Positions 1 to 15,000 of a stretch of DNA of 64,000 nucleotides are shown piece after piece (the first letter of the stretch is position 1; each line of letters begins with the position of its first letter). Source of the DNA: Amia ocellicauda (lineage: Eukaryota > Chordata > Actinopteri > Amiiformes > Amiidae). The notes beneath the pieces were generated by a model. That model was given only the letters and a program-made list of their open reading frames with translations. It was not told the origin of the DNA and made no database searches. The translations under genes and the position numbers were made by a program. The stretch is taken from contig NC_089852.1 of assembly GCF_036373705.1 (NCBI RefSeq), forward strand, positions 34,798,707 to 34,862,706, written 5' to 3'.

Positions 1-91
1 GACCTTGGGGTGGCTTCAAATGGAAATTCACAACCCAGTGCGGAAAAGCAACATTTATAAACAGATTAATGTCTCGAAAATAATATAAATT

Positions 92-93
<2 letters not shown>

Positions 94-150
<57 letters not shown>
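94..150. repeat. (TA)n microsatellite
   Basis: Uninterrupted TA dinucleotides, about 57 bases. Confidence 0.95.
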
Positions 151-153
<3 letters not shown>

Positions 154-611
154 ATCCTTTGAAGTTTACAAACAAATTGTTCTGGTTCTCCAGGTTTGTA
201 AGACAAGATGAGTAAGAACTGGTATATTTATCACAATACTAATTTTAGCTCTGTATTTTCAACTTTCATATCAAATTACTTTAAAACACTTGATACATAC
301 AGATAGGCGAATTAATCAAAGTATGATTTTCCAGTCGGATCCACAGTGAAGGTGATGCAGTTTGAGTGTTGAGAGCCTTAATGAGCTTCAATCTTCAATG
401 CATCTCAGACAGGCTGACAAACACAGCAGAGGGAATTAATGCACTGCAGGTAAAACATCTTCTACATCAAACACTGTGCATTTCAAAGACAAAACAAATG
501 GATGAAATACAAACAGAGACAAATGTACTGACCGAAGTTTTTTTTTTCTTTGGAGACAGTGAAACAGAATGTTAATGGTCCATTACACAGATTATTTATC
601 TACAATTGGTT

Positions 612-644
<33 letters not shown>

Positions 645-648
<4 letters not shown>

Positions 649-1072
649 TAACTGCATGTCTTTCCCTGCATGTCTGTGTAAACAAGGTCACTGTCTCACG
701 GTCTTACTGTGCTATGGTACTGTGCTATAGTTCAACCCTGATAGCCAGAAGAACAAGGTCTGATAAGAACCAGTTTTCACCAGCAATATGTGCTTGATAA
801 TAAGCCCCCCTTATATTAAACATTATGTATGCCTTAATTTTACCCCAGTTTCCTTCCTGCCCAGTTGTCATGCAGAAACTGAATTTCCACTTATCACGGG
901 AATAAATATGTAGGCCTGTTATCTTTCTCTCCTGTCTGGTCTGCATAAAAGTGCCTGTACTTCATAACTCTCCTAATACTGTGCTTGAGATTGCCTTTCC
1001 TGGACGTCTTCCGTGCAGCTGCTCGTAATAAATTCCTTTCGCTTGAACATACATCTCTGGATCATGTCAACT

Positions 1073-1077
<5 letters not shown>
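645..1077 (+). mobile_element. Probable solo LTR inserted in a (TA)n microsatellite
   Basis: The 433 bases start TGAATAACTG and end AACTTTTCA (TG...CA) and sit exactly between two (TA)n tracts (about 616-644 and 1078-1137). Inside, a TATA-like CATAAAAG (944-951) is followed about 80 bases later by AATAAA (1027-1032), the order of a promoter and poly(A) signal in an LTR. No internal retroelement coding sequence adjoins it. The target duplication cannot be defined because the target is itself a TA repeat. Confidence 0.5.

Positions 1078-1137
<60 letters not shown>
1078..1137. repeat. (TA)n microsatellite, right flank of solo LTR
   Basis: Uninterrupted TA dinucleotides beginning right after the LTR end. 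With the tract at 616-644 it probably formed one repeat before the insertion. Confidence 0.95.
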
Positions 1138-1142
<5 letters not shown>

Positions 1143-3008
1143 ATCACATGGCCCAAGGGTGGGTGATCGAGGGGTGTTACTTCCCAGCCTGTGTCTTTCA
1201 GTTTTTACAGGCCAGGATTAAACAAGCTGTCTCGTGCCAGGTGATGGAATGGACAAGGGGAGAGAGGTGCTTCCCCTTGCCCAACACTGAAAAAGAAGGC
1301 CAATCGACACACTTAGGGTCAGAGCACCACACCACAAGAGAGAACAGAAGAGTGTGCTTATGTGGGTGAATCAAAACGAACACTAACTGCGTCAATTACT
1401 TCGAGCTGATCCTGGCTAACAACCCTATTCTGTACGAGAACCCTGACTCTAAAAACAAACTGAGAACACCTCTCCCATTGGTTCTGTAAAGAGACCGCCC
1501 ACCGGCGAACAGCCCAGGGGTCACCCCGCATAGCCAGCCCACTCCTAAGCAGAGTAAGGCTCCATGGGGAGCAAGGGTGTCTTTTGGCAGTTTATAACCC
1601 CTACCGATTACATTCCTTCAGTCCCCAAAAACCACCTTGTCCTTCATGGTGTGACAATGTATATCTATATAAATAAACAGTGGAACTACAGCCACAAAAT
1701 CTTCCAGCAGCTGTGACAGGTTTGAGATCTTCACACTTGTACTACTACAAAAGTTATAAAATAGTGTTGGCTTAAAAAAGACAACAAAAAACTGAAAATA
1801 AATTTCATAAAGAAGGAAACAAACAAATAAACAAACCATCAAACAGAACAATATGAAAAGCCAGTTTAGATTCTGGCACCATCACCACACACAAGAAACA
1901 GGCACTTCACTGATTATACTCTTGGTACTTGCACTGCTGAGAGACCAACACTGTCAACAGAGAAGACGAGACAGCGTTTCCAAAGCACGACAGCAGGGCA
2001 CATGGGATGCAACCAACGGTTTCATGCAAAACAACGTGGATGAATGATGAACAATGAACAAAGGGGACCAGTGTTAACTAATGGAAGTTCACGCAGACCA
2101 CTATGACTCTCTGCTTTCCCACACTCACAGCCCTGGTCATGAGGCTTTTGAAACACCAGGTATGTGGTGGGTGGAAAAAGAATTTGAGTTTTGTTGTTGT
2201 TGTTTAAGTCCAATGGTGTCGGACTCTTCACTGACAGGCACGTATCCAATGTGGCGTACTCACAGCATTAGCCCACAACACACACTTAGTCCGGCTTCAC
2301 AGCTCTGTTCCCTCCCCCTCAATTGATTTACCATCAGCATAATTTCCGTTGCTTTAAGAGAAAGACTCTGGGAGTTGTGCCGCACCAGCAGCCAGCCTCT
2401 ATGCCTTCAGCAGCCTTGCGTGATCTGTGCCTTGAACAAGACCATTGATGTGTATGAGGAGAAGTGTATCTCTCCGATACTGTGTGGTAAAATGGAGTTC
2501 AGCTTTAACAGGAACTACTGTTGGCAAGGCATAAATAAATACATTAATAAATATTTGGACAAAATCCTGCATGTAATGACATTAGACAAATTAGCGGTGC
2601 TGGGAAAAAACATTTGTTTTGTAATTAAATCTGAAAAAGGAAGTGTCTCAGCACACATAGCTAATTGGCACGAATGAGCTGTTGAGACAATGGCTGCAGC
2701 GGAGAAGGACAGGATGTACTTCAGGCTGGTTCCCGCACACACTCGCACCCACACAGCCATCATCTTTACGCTGCAGGTCAGGACAGTGATGAACGAGAAG
2801 GGAGCCGTTCGGTTAATCAACAAGCTGGGACTTGATTGAGAAAGAGATCGATGGCAAAAAATTGTGAGTTATTTAATTTGGCTCAGATTGAACTGGAGTT
2901 TCGTGGCCCCTGGGTTGCGCATCCTGGCCTCCCTGCCCAACGTAATCCTGCTGCCTCTACTCCCCATCGCACCCCGCTGTGCCCCGTCACACCCCGTCGC
3001 CCTCTGGC
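1138..3008. other. SIDT1 downstream region
   Basis: Includes the SIDT1 3' untranslated region of unknown extent. No other exon or recognised repeat was seen. Only short frames without splice support occur. Confidence 0.5.
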
Positions 3009-4346
3009 CTAAAATACTGGGATCTTGTCTCGCCTGACATGGTCCAGGTCATCATCCAGTGTCAGGAGAACCTAAAAAATACAGATTGAGAGGCCATTCA
3101 GCTGTTTGACTACAAACCTCTTTTCTGGTATAAAAAGATCCACTTAAATGCTGCACTAAATGTTATCTACATTTCATCTCTGTAGTGCCTTAAAATGCTA
3201 ACCATTAAAAGATACAAAATATATGCTATAAATGTTATGATATATACAGATTTAGCAAATTGCTATTGTTTGTAGTTAGATGTAGAAAACAAACAAACAT
3301 AAAAATGTAATTAGAAGTTTGATTTTGCAGTTTCTTGAGAACAGTTCAAGTTCAGAGGTCACTCTCTCACCAGGAGCGAGAAGAACATGGCAGAAGCAGA
3401 CAGGAAGTGCCAGATGTCATGGTCATCGAAGAAGCTGAGCAGCGTGCAGGGATGGTTCTGCTCTCGCGACTGTGCAGGCGACTCCTGGGGGTCACACAGA
3501 GGTCACACAGAGGTTACACGAAGGACACAGGCAAGCCAACAGGACAGGACAAAAAGGGCATCAGGGTCTGTGGCTTTAACACTGCAGCCATGGTAAAAAT
3601 CTACCATATTAATAATCTCCTGCCTGTCCAGTACAATATATGACAAACCATTAATAAGTTATATTTTGGCATTATTATGTTCACCCTTAATTACAAAGCA
3701 CTCCTTTAAATACAGATGACTAGATGACTGCTCCTCAAGACAGAGACTAGCCTCTGCACCACACAGCCAGCAGCCCACAGCATGGTAGACATGGGCCAGA
3801 TGTTTGGTCTCTGTCCCCAGAGCCCAGTTGTGCCGCCTCACCTCCCAGCTGGTCAGATTCTGGAAGAAGAAGTAAAGGGCCGCCCCCCACATGATCGCCG
3901 TGGCAATGATACAGAACAATGGGATGGGCTGCAGACTCTCAGAGCTCCGGAGCTGTCAATCAAGACCACAGAGGAAGTGAAGTAAGGACAAGTGACAGAA
4001 GAGAATGCTTCAGGGAAGTTTGGAAACCTTCCCCAGTCTTTCAAATTACTGCAGTTCACACTATTTTCAAATTCCTTTGCATATTTTTAAATGCTTTAAG
4101 TATTTAGGAATTCACATTCACCCTCTACATGGGAACAGACTCACTACTACTGTAGCAGCTAACATGATTAGATACCTTCATATTGGCACAAATAAATAAT
4201 CATTTTTGCAGTCTTTACCTTCATGATGATGTAGAAGGCCAGGTAAAGCAGCAGGTTACAGATGAAAATCCCAAGGAGGTAGGAGGCAAAGTCCCTGGGC
4301 TTTAAGATAAGCCCACAGATAGCGCTGCAAACATCAAATAAACACA

Positions 4347-4389
<43 letters not shown>

Positions 4390-5967
4390 ACATAAAAGTG
4401 GAGACAGAGTTTATTCCCTCCCATCAGCACTGACAGCTGCCCGCCTGTCAGTGAGCGCTCTCACCACAGCCGTGCCTCACCTTATTTAACCCTGCTGTTC
4501 TGTTCTCTTATTGTTTTGTTTATTTAAAACACCTGTTGGTTTAACCCAAACCCTCTATGCCCCTCCTCCTGTTACAATATGCAAACAAATTATGATATAC
4601 TTGGGGTTTTTGGGATATTTGAAAAATGGTGAGCTACTTACAAAGACCAGTTTACCAGATTGCCAAGGATTAGAAGAACCATCCTGTCCTATGGAAATAG
4701 AGAGACAAGAAACATCAGACTCCTTGGGCTCACTGACAGACCCAGCCCAGTTATCTGCCTCAGTTCTGTTCCAGTTTTGCCACCATGGTGAACGATGGCT
4801 ATGGTTTCACGGGAACTTCGGGCTGTCTCCTGAAGGAAGGCCAGCTCTGCTTGTCATATCGTATTACATTTAACTACTAATGTTGTGACGATATGATGAC
4901 ATTGAAGAACGAAAAACAATAATGACACAGTGTGGTTAATTTGTGGTTGAGAATTTGTTTATGATTTCTGTCTTCATATCTGAATTGTTGTCACATTGAA
5001 TTACATCTATTACAATTTGATAAGCATCTCCAACCATTCCAGCCAAGTTGTGAGCACTTACGCATCCAAGGCCAAAGGTACGCAACACAGGGTAAGTTTC
5101 TAGCATGCGTTCCCTGCTTCTCACATTATTGACATTTTCTGTTGTTCAGTAATCAGAGAAATCAAACCCAGATGGCTGAAATCTGCTTCCTGCTTGCTCT
5201 GCTCCTACAGCAACCAGGCCACCTAGCAAGCAGTGACACATGGTATCATATCGAATGCTTTTGACAAACACATGTATTCCTGACACATTCCTTTATGGTG
5301 CGTAGACATGTGTGTCGATCACACACAAACACTCAGGCAATTTAGGATACAGAATGGTCCCTTACCATGTACATTGGCCTGTTGCACTGCTGAACACAGT
5401 CATTGTATAGGACCATCCCGATGCGTCTGAAAATGTTCATATCTGCAAGAGAAAGCAACATTTTGAGCAGTGGCTCATATCCCTGGAGCCTCTGAACAAA
5501 GTACATTGTAGAACAGCCCTTTTCAAATGGTACTGATCTCAAAGCACTTAAAGACATTATCCATAGCTTAAAGCCAGCTATTCCCTCCACGTATTACAAA
5601 AGGATCAATATTGGTGAAATTGGATAGGACCCTGTAATATGACCAGTAGTGCCTCTCCTTGCGAGGAATTTAAGAGCAGTCTGAGTAAAAGCCCATACTT
5701 TTGTCTTTTGAGGGGACAGAAACATCCAACACTATTACTAGTACTACAACTACTACTAAAGTGGCTTATATTGTCCTACAAATGATCATAAATCTTTAAA
5801 AAACAATTAAAGACTTTGCCTCCTTGGAGCTCAGAAAGCTTGTCTCCCCAGAACTGAGGGAGGAATTTCACCGGAGGTGCAGAGCTAGAACGATATTAAT
5901 ATTGAGTGTGAACAGTACCTGCGTTTGCAACATCTTCAGCAGAGGAAATAAAAGGGGAAAGGGAGAA

Positions 5968-6004
<37 letters not shown>

Positions 6005-9000
6005 AGGAAACATTGAAAATTCACAATACCAGAAAGCAGTCGACGACTGAGCCAGAGAATTTCTCCATAGTTAACAGAGATGAGGAAAACAGACACCAAT
6101 TTGAGCTTTATTGAACTGCACCATCTCCGTCCTAATAAATTCAGCATAATATCAATTGGATCACAGAATAAAGAAACTCATCTGGTTGACGCACAACCCA
6201 TGGGGTTTCTGGTTTCAGCTTTTAGAAATCCATCCCGAATAATGGTTCAGTCAATTAATATGGGAAATGTGGGATCCCATTGCTATACACAAGCTTTTCC
6301 ACCCAGGTGTAATGCAATTTCAGCCATGATTGAAGTCTACTTTCAGATCAGCTGTTTCCTCTCAATTTACATTAAGCACTTGCATGAGAACATTAGGAAA
6401 GTACTCGAAAGCAAGAGTAAGAGCTAGAGGGCTCTGTTCAGGGCAAACTCTAGTGCCAGGCTTCGAAAACAGCCCACAGCTGGGTTACTGTGGAATTCCA
6501 ATCCAGTTTAATTCAATTCCACTTCAGTTTAAGGGCTGATTGTACTCAAAGTATGGATTAGCTGTGTACTGGGCAACAGTCAGTCTGGACCTCTAGTAGA
6601 AGAAGAGCTATGAGGTTAGAATAAGGGTTAGGTTGAGGGTTAGAGTCAGAGTGAAGTTCAGGGTTTGGGGGCTGGGGGTAGTGTTAGCAACAGGAAGTCA
6701 GGAGCCTCACGGGCACATACCTATCTTGAACCTCCCCATGTAATAGATCTGGGTACTCAGAGCCAGCGATGCCAGGACATGAATGACGGAGAACAGGATC
6801 CAAAACCATGTGGCATTCTTCCCAAAAATCTAGAACACACGGGCAGAGAAACATAGTCACCCCTCTGTACTGGGCTGCACTGGGGCAGAGAGACTATATC
6901 TGTATATATATATATGTATATATATGTTTGTCTGTGGCCACTTTCACATGCAGTATATAACATTACAATGATGAGTGTGTCACAATACATAAGGTGGAGC
7001 AGTGCTACAGAAATAGGTTTTGTTTATTTTCATATACAATACATCCCTCGAATCCTACAAGGACCGGGGGGAGGCAAGAGAGTGAGAGTGAGAAAATGAG
7101 AGAGTGAGAGAGTGAATGAGAAAACGAGAGAGAGTGAGGGGTGGAGTGTGACTGTAAGAGTGCGTGGATGTGACAGGGAGAGTGAGACTGAGAGCGAGGA
7201 GGGGGGGGCGGCGCTGTCTTACCACCCCCAGCACAGCCAGGAAGATGACTACAGCGAAGGTGGCATAGGCGAAATAGGCACTGGTGTTGACGTCAGGGTG
7301 GCGGGTCTGATACAGCTTCAGCATGCACAGCCCCGCCAGCATGTACATAAACGAGGTGTCTGACAGAAACACACAGCACAGGACCTGGGGTTAGGAGCCA
7401 CAGACGCAGCAGTAATAACAGTTATGTAAATAATAGTAGTAGTTACAGTAGTTGGAGTTTACCAGCAGTACCAGTCAGAGAAGGCATGTCTATAGTATAA
7501 GCACTAGTAGACGTAGTTGCAGTAGTAAGTGCAATAGTTTAAAAGTAGTCATATTAGTAGGAGGAGGAACAGTGCCACAAGCATCAGCAGTGAGAAAAGC
7601 AGTAGCTGTAGTTAAAATAGTAGCTGACGTTAGTAGTAGGTGCAGTCTCAGTATTATTAGCTGTAGTCAAAACAGTCAAGGTTGCCATAGCAGTTGTCCT
7701 AGTCATCCTACAGCTGTGACCTCCATAGCAGGCAGACCCCCTGTCTCTCTCTCTCTCTGAGGCGGCTGGCGTTGCTCACCGAACTGGAAGTTGGAGTAGT
7801 TCGGACAGACGTGGTAGCAGGCACTGAGCACCCCCTCCATCATCAGCGCGACGGCCATGGCGTAGAACAGGCCAAAGTGTTTGGGGATACCATACTCCTG
7901 AGAGGGACAGAGTTAGTCAATCCACAGCCACTCATGTCCGAACTGTGTCGGCCTGCTGGTGCAGTGAGTGGTGGAGCAGGGGGTGGTGCAGTAGTGCAGT
8001 TAGGGGTGTGACGGTGCAGCTGTGTGCTGCTGCTGGTGGGAGGCGGTGTCTCACCATGGCGAAGACATCCCGGGCCTCCAGTGCCCTTTGGTGGAGGAGG
8101 TCTCTGCGCAGCACGATCAGCAGGAACAGGAAGCCCAGCAGTACGTAGCCCACATTGCTCAGGATGTTGTTGAAGGAACTGCAACACAGCAGCCCAGCTA
8201 CACTGAGACACAGCCACACAACCTGCACAACAACCTACACTGCACAAGCCTGAAACAAAGCTTGACAACCCCACCGCGATTCATCGCAACCAGCCACGCC
8301 CAGGTCTGCCGACAGCCTTACATCACCACCCCATGAAACAGAGAGTCTACTTCAAAAATGTATATAGATGTACAGTTGTTCTATCACAGCACAGCTGCAA
8401 CCAGGACATGATCTCATTCATGGCACTGCCCTCCTGTTTCTGAAATTAATTTCAATGCTTTAATCCTGCAGAACATTGTGGGAAGGGAGACAACAGCACC
8501 ATCATGTGGCTATTAAGTGCTTAAATTCACTATATAGACACATTTGAGTTCTTCTCAAATGGTATATTTGTTGTTTTTCAGGTGTTTTTTTTGTATTAGT
8601 CCTAATTTATCATACAGTTTAAAAACAGCTGGTTACTGAGATTGACACTTTGCGTGCAAACTCAACCTGTGCCTTCTCTCTCACACACACACACTTTTGT
8701 TTTCCCGGGAGCTCACCTCAATACACCCAGAGGGTGCGCACACAGGAAATTGTAGTAGCAGATGTCCTGATTGCCTGTGACATTCACCACCTGTTGCATA
8801 AAAAACATATCTGTTAAGCACACATACAACAGACAGTCAGACAAATAAAGCCCTGTGAGAGTGTGATGTTGACAGCTATTGTACGATGTCATCCATAATA
8901 AATCACAGGAGCAGACTGGCAGACGTTTTACCGTCTGGTAGGTGATGACTAGCTGGATGACTGGGAGGGTGTAGAACACTGCGATGGTGGTGATGTTCCT

Positions 9001-12000
9001 GAGAGGGACAACAACAAAGATCAAACATCAATCAGTACAAAAGACACTCACTCATTGTTCTCTTTGGTGACTTATCCGGAAATGGAAAAAAGGTAAATCA
9101 ATAATTACAATTGAAATGAGTCTTATCTGATTAATTTCAAACAATGACAGGTCTCATGGTGTAAATTATTTGGCTGGTGTGCTGGGGATAACATGTCTTG
9201 TTAAGCACAGAATACACGCAGTGCTCAGTTTAGCCACCTTTGCACGTACAGGGAGGGGAGGTAGGTTTGGCGAGACACTTCTTACCAGAAGTAGATCTTG
9301 TACTTCTTGCTGACTGCCTTGCTGTCTTTATGGGAGAGGTCTGACACATACAGGAATGTCTGGAACAGGAGGCAGAGTGGAAAGCGGGTGTGAGGAATTC
9401 ACAGCAGTATGGAGTACATGTGTGTGAGCATGTGTATGTGAGTATGCGTGTGCATAAGTGTGTGTGTGTGTGTGTGTGTGTTTGCACTGTGTATTCATGC
9501 AGTTGTGTTCCCACCTTGTTCCTGTAGATGGCGCTCTCTCGCTCCAGGTCCTGGAGAGTGTGGAAGTCTGTGTCCTCGTCCCCGGAGCTGTCGGAGTAGG
9601 AGCGGCAGCGCAGCGTGTCCATGGGTGAAGCGCCGGGGGCGGGGCTGGACTCGTCTGGGGGAGAGAGCATAGTGACCAAGACACGTTACACCACTGCAGG
9701 CTGGGCCAGGGAGGATGGATTAACAGGAAGCTGTATCAGATCAATGAATAGATGAAAGTCAAAGCTGAGTGGTGTTGCAGTTCAGTTATGAGCACAAATT
9801 TGCAGCACAGAGTGAATTTCGATGATTCTATTATCAAAATTTCCCAGCAGCTACGTTCTCTCCAGAAGACAAGAGAAGTTGCACCAGCACTCAGAAATGT
9901 TTCCAAGTGGCATTAAATAGATTTTATTCAAGATGTTCAGCAAGCTCTGGTGCTGATTTCTCCTCATACAGTTATAAGAGTCATCCACCCTGCAGACAAA
10001 ATGGGATGTTCCACAACACGTCTACATCTGGAGTTTGGATTCGCTGTGGAGGGCCTGAGTTACTGAGGCTTACTGAGAGTGCAGGTATGGGGGGGTTTGG
10101 TTGATTTAAGGACTCACCAATGGCACCGTAGCTCCCTCCCTCAGAGGCCCCACTCGCAATGGGATGGGATGCCGCCACTGTGCCCTCTCCTGCCGAGAAA
10201 TCAAGCTGTTTGAGCCTGGCACTGCTTAATCGTCATCCTCAGACAGCAGAATCACACAGTGCAACCATACATCTTCTCTGGGACCACGGGCCTACCTTCA
10301 TCATCAGGACTGTACACTCCTCCCAAGCCCTTCCTCTGAATCCTTGAAAGAGAAGAGCAAGGGAGAGAAGGAGATCAAAGGACAGGGAACAGATAATTGC
10401 ACCCAAAGCAAGCGTGCAGAGCATTCAGAACACAAGGGTTAATTGCAGATTCAGCATCATATTCAGAACACGCTCCAATCTAAAGTGTTTTTACAATGGA
10501 GCACTCTTGTACTAAACACTACTACAGTTACATTAATGCTTCACAAATCAAGAATGTTTTAAAAGATGTCTCTGTCTCTCGGTACCTCATGTAGTGAACA
10601 AAGGCCACAATCAGAGCGCCCGCGTAGAACAACAGGAAGATGATGAAGGAGAAGAGCAGTGCCTTGATGTACACCCTCTCTGACAGAAAGTGAAAGAGAG
10701 AGTGGAAGGTGAACCAATCACACACATTCAAAAGGAGATTTTCATCTCATATAAAATCAAATGTATAAAGAAAGCAATAAAGCTCTTCAAGTTTGCAAAA
10801 AAAAGATAAAAGGAACACAAATTAGTTTACATTTACTTTTTAAAAGCTTTATTTGTAAATTCCCTTTTGTTGGATCCTAGTATTTGATAAAGGCTTTGAC
10901 TGTAAGTGGGGAATCTGCACAATGAATGACTGGCAGCTGCTGGTGGATCCGGCAGCCCTCACACTTACTGGTGATGGATGGCACGATGGTGACGCTGAGG
11001 TCCTTGATTCGCTCCTGGTTCCAGGTGTGGTTCCCTTTGCCTTGCAGAGACACAACATGACACATTGAGCCACGTTGCAGAAAACACACTTCACTGCCTG
11101 CTATGTAACACCCATAGCACTGGGACAACCGGACACAGCGCAAGAAGAACAGAGACAGGGACAGAGGGGGAGAGAGAGGCAGAAAGCTGGAGACAAAGAG
11201 ACAGCAAGGGACAGGGAGAGAGACAGGAGTGAGAGTGGGAAAGATGAAAGGAGAGGCAGAGCAGCAGAGAGATGCAGGCCTCACCTTTCATGGAGGGGAA
11301 GGAGCCTCCACAGGTATAGTCCTCAGGCTTGATGACAAACACCACGTAGAACTTGCCCCCGGGAAAATCCTTCCTCTGTCAACACAAAGAGGGGTGGTGG
11401 CTGTAGGGGTCATCACCTGAGCACACTGCCCCCCCCACACCTGTTGAACTAGTGTAGGGGTACGGACAGACAACAGCCACATCTGACAATTAATTTTACC
11501 TGGACAGTAATGGCAGCTTTCACTGTCATGGACTGGTACACCCCGATGAACTCCACGTTGTAATCCAGGTCATACACTGGGCACTGCAACACACACACAC
11601 TGTAGTTATTAACACAGCTACAGATACAATTGTATGCACTTTTGTATTTGATGCAGTGTTCATTTTAAGCATTTTGTAAAGCGTTAGATTCTGCAAAATG
11701 CAACTAGGTTGACTCACCACAATGTCCTGTACAGAAACCACCGCACAGGGCTGCCCCCGCAGAGACATCACCTCAATAACCACGGAGTCCATGTCGACTG
11801 GAAACTCATACAGGAAATACTGTAAAGAACAGTTACCAGGGAAAACAATGGGAAGATCTGGGCCTTCTGTTCAACAACATGACAGGGGTTTCCAATGCTT
11901 ACCTCAAATAGACAACACTTAGACATACTTATAAGACCTCATTAGATATTGCCTCAGATAATAAGACATTATTAATAAAAACGTTATACGCACTCATGCA

Positions 12001-15000
12001 GTCAATCAATCATGAACACACATGCATACACGCACACAAATACACACATGCCACCTGTACCTACCCTGGGCTGAGAGGGTGTAGCACTGAAATTAAACAT
12101 CACTCCAGTCCTGCAGAGACAAGGGGGAAGGTCAAGATATGCAGATTTATGAACAGAGTGCTCAGTAAACAGGGAGTGAAAAAACAAAAAGAAAATCAGT
12201 GATCATTTTGAACCAAGTCTGAATCATTCCATTCTGTGGTGTAGTACACTGCTTGTACTTCAGTTCTGTTCATGGTTTCCCAGGACATCCACGTATGCAT
12301 TTGTTCAGCACTTATGGGTTAATTCTCCTGTTAACTACAGTACATAAAATAATATTTGCTTTAGGGTGATTGCACAATGGAACATACTTGGAGTGTTAAG
12401 TACTGGAACTGGAAAGACATTACAGACACTGTGTACCCTGTTGTGAGGATTGTGTCCTGACTAGATGCGGGGGGTGGGGGGGTTCTTACTCCAGCGTGAA
12501 GTGGCTGACCCGTGTCACCAGCAGCTCATAGTGCACGTTGAATGGAGCCATGGACGCTACATCGACAAACAGGAACTGCTCTGAAGTCACTTCCTCTGAT
12601 AGCGGCTCCAGGGGACAAAGCGTACGGCTCACTTCCTGGTAGGTGTACATCCTCTGGTAACTAAGGATGGATTGAGGATGGGGGGGATGGGGGAGGGGTT
12701 GGGACAAAACAAGACAATATTTTTTGGAACATCAGGTATTTTACCTCATACAGTTCATGGAGGATGTTGGCCCTGGTTCAAGTTACTAGCTGTGCTGACA
12801 TTATTTCAGTTTAGAAGCACACTGCCGAACAAAAAAAAGTTTGTTGTGTTTTATTTAACATGATGCATTGCCCACTCCATACAAAACTTTCAGTTCTATA
12901 CAGTTCTACAATCAGATCATCATTACTAACTTTTGTGTTAATAATACTATTATTATTATTTCTGCGAGTGTTTTCTGAGCAGTGGAAAAACCTCTCACAG
13001 CCGAGTTTAACGGAGATGCTGTAGGTGGTTCTTACAGGCCGCGGAGGACCAGGGGGACCTGCCAGGACAGCACGGCCTTCTGCTGCCGGACTACAAACAC
13101 CACCGGGTAGCGCAGGTCCTCAGAGCTGCTGCTGACGTACACCCGCACTGCATCCACCTGCATAGGACAAGACATGACCAATGGGACAAGCCGACACAGA
13201 GAAAGAGACACACAGACATAGAGAGACGCAGACAAAAAGGGAGAGAGAGAGATAGGGAGAGACAGAAATATAAGCCACTTCAAAACACAACACCCCGCAA
13301 AATAATTTAAACTATGACCCTTTCACAGACCAGTCCCCTTAACAGGTGGGACAGAGCACAGGCCGAGCCAACAGCAGGACAGGTGTGCGTTGAGGTTGGG
13401 TCCCCAGAGCGCCAGGTAGGCACACTACTTTACCACAGAGTCAGATGAGCCAGCAAGGAAAATATGACATGCCTCTCTGCAGCTGTGTCACCGCAGAGCA
13501 CTTCTACAGCTTCACCAGCAGAGGCCATGCATGGCTGCTAATCCAGGTAACGCATGCCTAGCTGGGCTGGTCACAGCATGGATTTCTCCCCCTTTACCCT
13601 CCCACCCAACTCACTATTTTTGTGAGTCAATCGTGGACTGACAGTAGAACTGGCAAATGATGCATAAGTAAATGTATTCCTGTTTCTCCTCATCCCAGGG
13701 CTTCCTCTCCTGCAGCAGTAATTTAACACTGCCCTGTGAATGCAGAGCCCCTAGGAGCTGAGCTCTCCTGGGGCGCCTTGCTCTCCGAGGTCCCTTGAGC
13801 GCCACAAACATCCATCGGCAGAGACAGCACTGAAAATCTGGCCTGTGTATCTGACAGCAAGCTCCTGACGAGTTCTGAAAATTATCCAAAGGCAATATTC
13901 TCTTATTGCATTGCTTTGCACATTAATGTTAATCAGGTGTTGGGGATTGAATGGGCTCGAGCAAATCCTCACCTCCTCTGCCCCCGAGACGTGTTTGAGA
14001 TGTTTGGTGGAAAAACAGCAAATGTGGCATCACTCACAGGATGTTATGACTCCCCCCCGCCGTCTGTGTTGTCGGTGCTCTGCTATCTTTTATTGTCTTT
14101 AATGCAAAATTAGAGAGCACGTTGACACATTTCCTGACACTGCACTGACTATAAAGCTGTTTTATGTAAATGTTTCATCTTCTTCATAGAGCATTTAAAT
14201 GCAATACTAACTTTGCCTGCCTGGAGGGGCAATGTAGAATAAAAAAAATAAAAAATAAAAAAGTGTATTCAATAAAAGCTGTCTGACATTCTGCACAGAG
14301 AAAATGAAAGTGTGTATTGAAACTCTACAGTTGCATTAGGGACACAGGGAGGGGTAGATACCTGTTCATTATCCATCAGCTATGAATCAAGTTATACTGG
14401 TCTGTTTGGTATCAAACAAACTGCACTACAAACTCATGTATATCTTTATCATTTCTGAATATGCTAGAAAATAATTACATTGGCATTAAATAATCTTAAA
14501 GTAGTTAATTAAAAGACCCTTGGATGAACCTTGGTTTAATTCTCTCATTGTTTTAAATCAGATGTTACTCCTCAGTGGATAAAGTAATACTAATTATATA
14601 TTCCTAATTACTGGTTTACAAGAAGATTACTCTTTATGAACCACCTTCATCAGCAATACTGTGTTTAAGCTGCAGTCATTTTTATTTTAGTTTTTAAGCC
14701 AGACATTTAGTGGAAATAAACCTGCAAGCAATCAGGATACACACTCAGCCTGCTGCAAAAAAATGATGTAATTTGTTGTATGTTGTGTGTAACAGACTGC
14801 AGGATGTCTATGTTGTCATCACTTGACTAGCTTCTCTGGAGAAAGCAAATCCCCCATTCTCAGGGGCTTCCCTCTCAGTGTAGTGGGTATGTAATTCATT
14901 TTGGGCCGTTGGCACAGAGTTTGGGAGGTGTACCTATGACAGTAGCCTAAAGTCAGGGTCTAAGCACTCATCATACAGGTGGGGACATTACACTGATCAG

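Noticed and set aside
985-1221. Reading frame with a long alternating Tyr-Ile run
   Set aside because: It is a translation of the (TA)n microsatellite and has no supporting domain or splice context.
5063-5114. Short open segment followed by GTAAGTG (minus strand)
   Set aside because: The true exon between its neighbours is 4642-4688, which encodes the conserved [14 protein letters not shown] block.
5905-5940. Exon-like segment with GTACTG donor in a SIDT1 intron
   Set aside because: The neighbouring exons 6721-6829 and 5366-5442 join in phase and match the family, leaving no missing residues.
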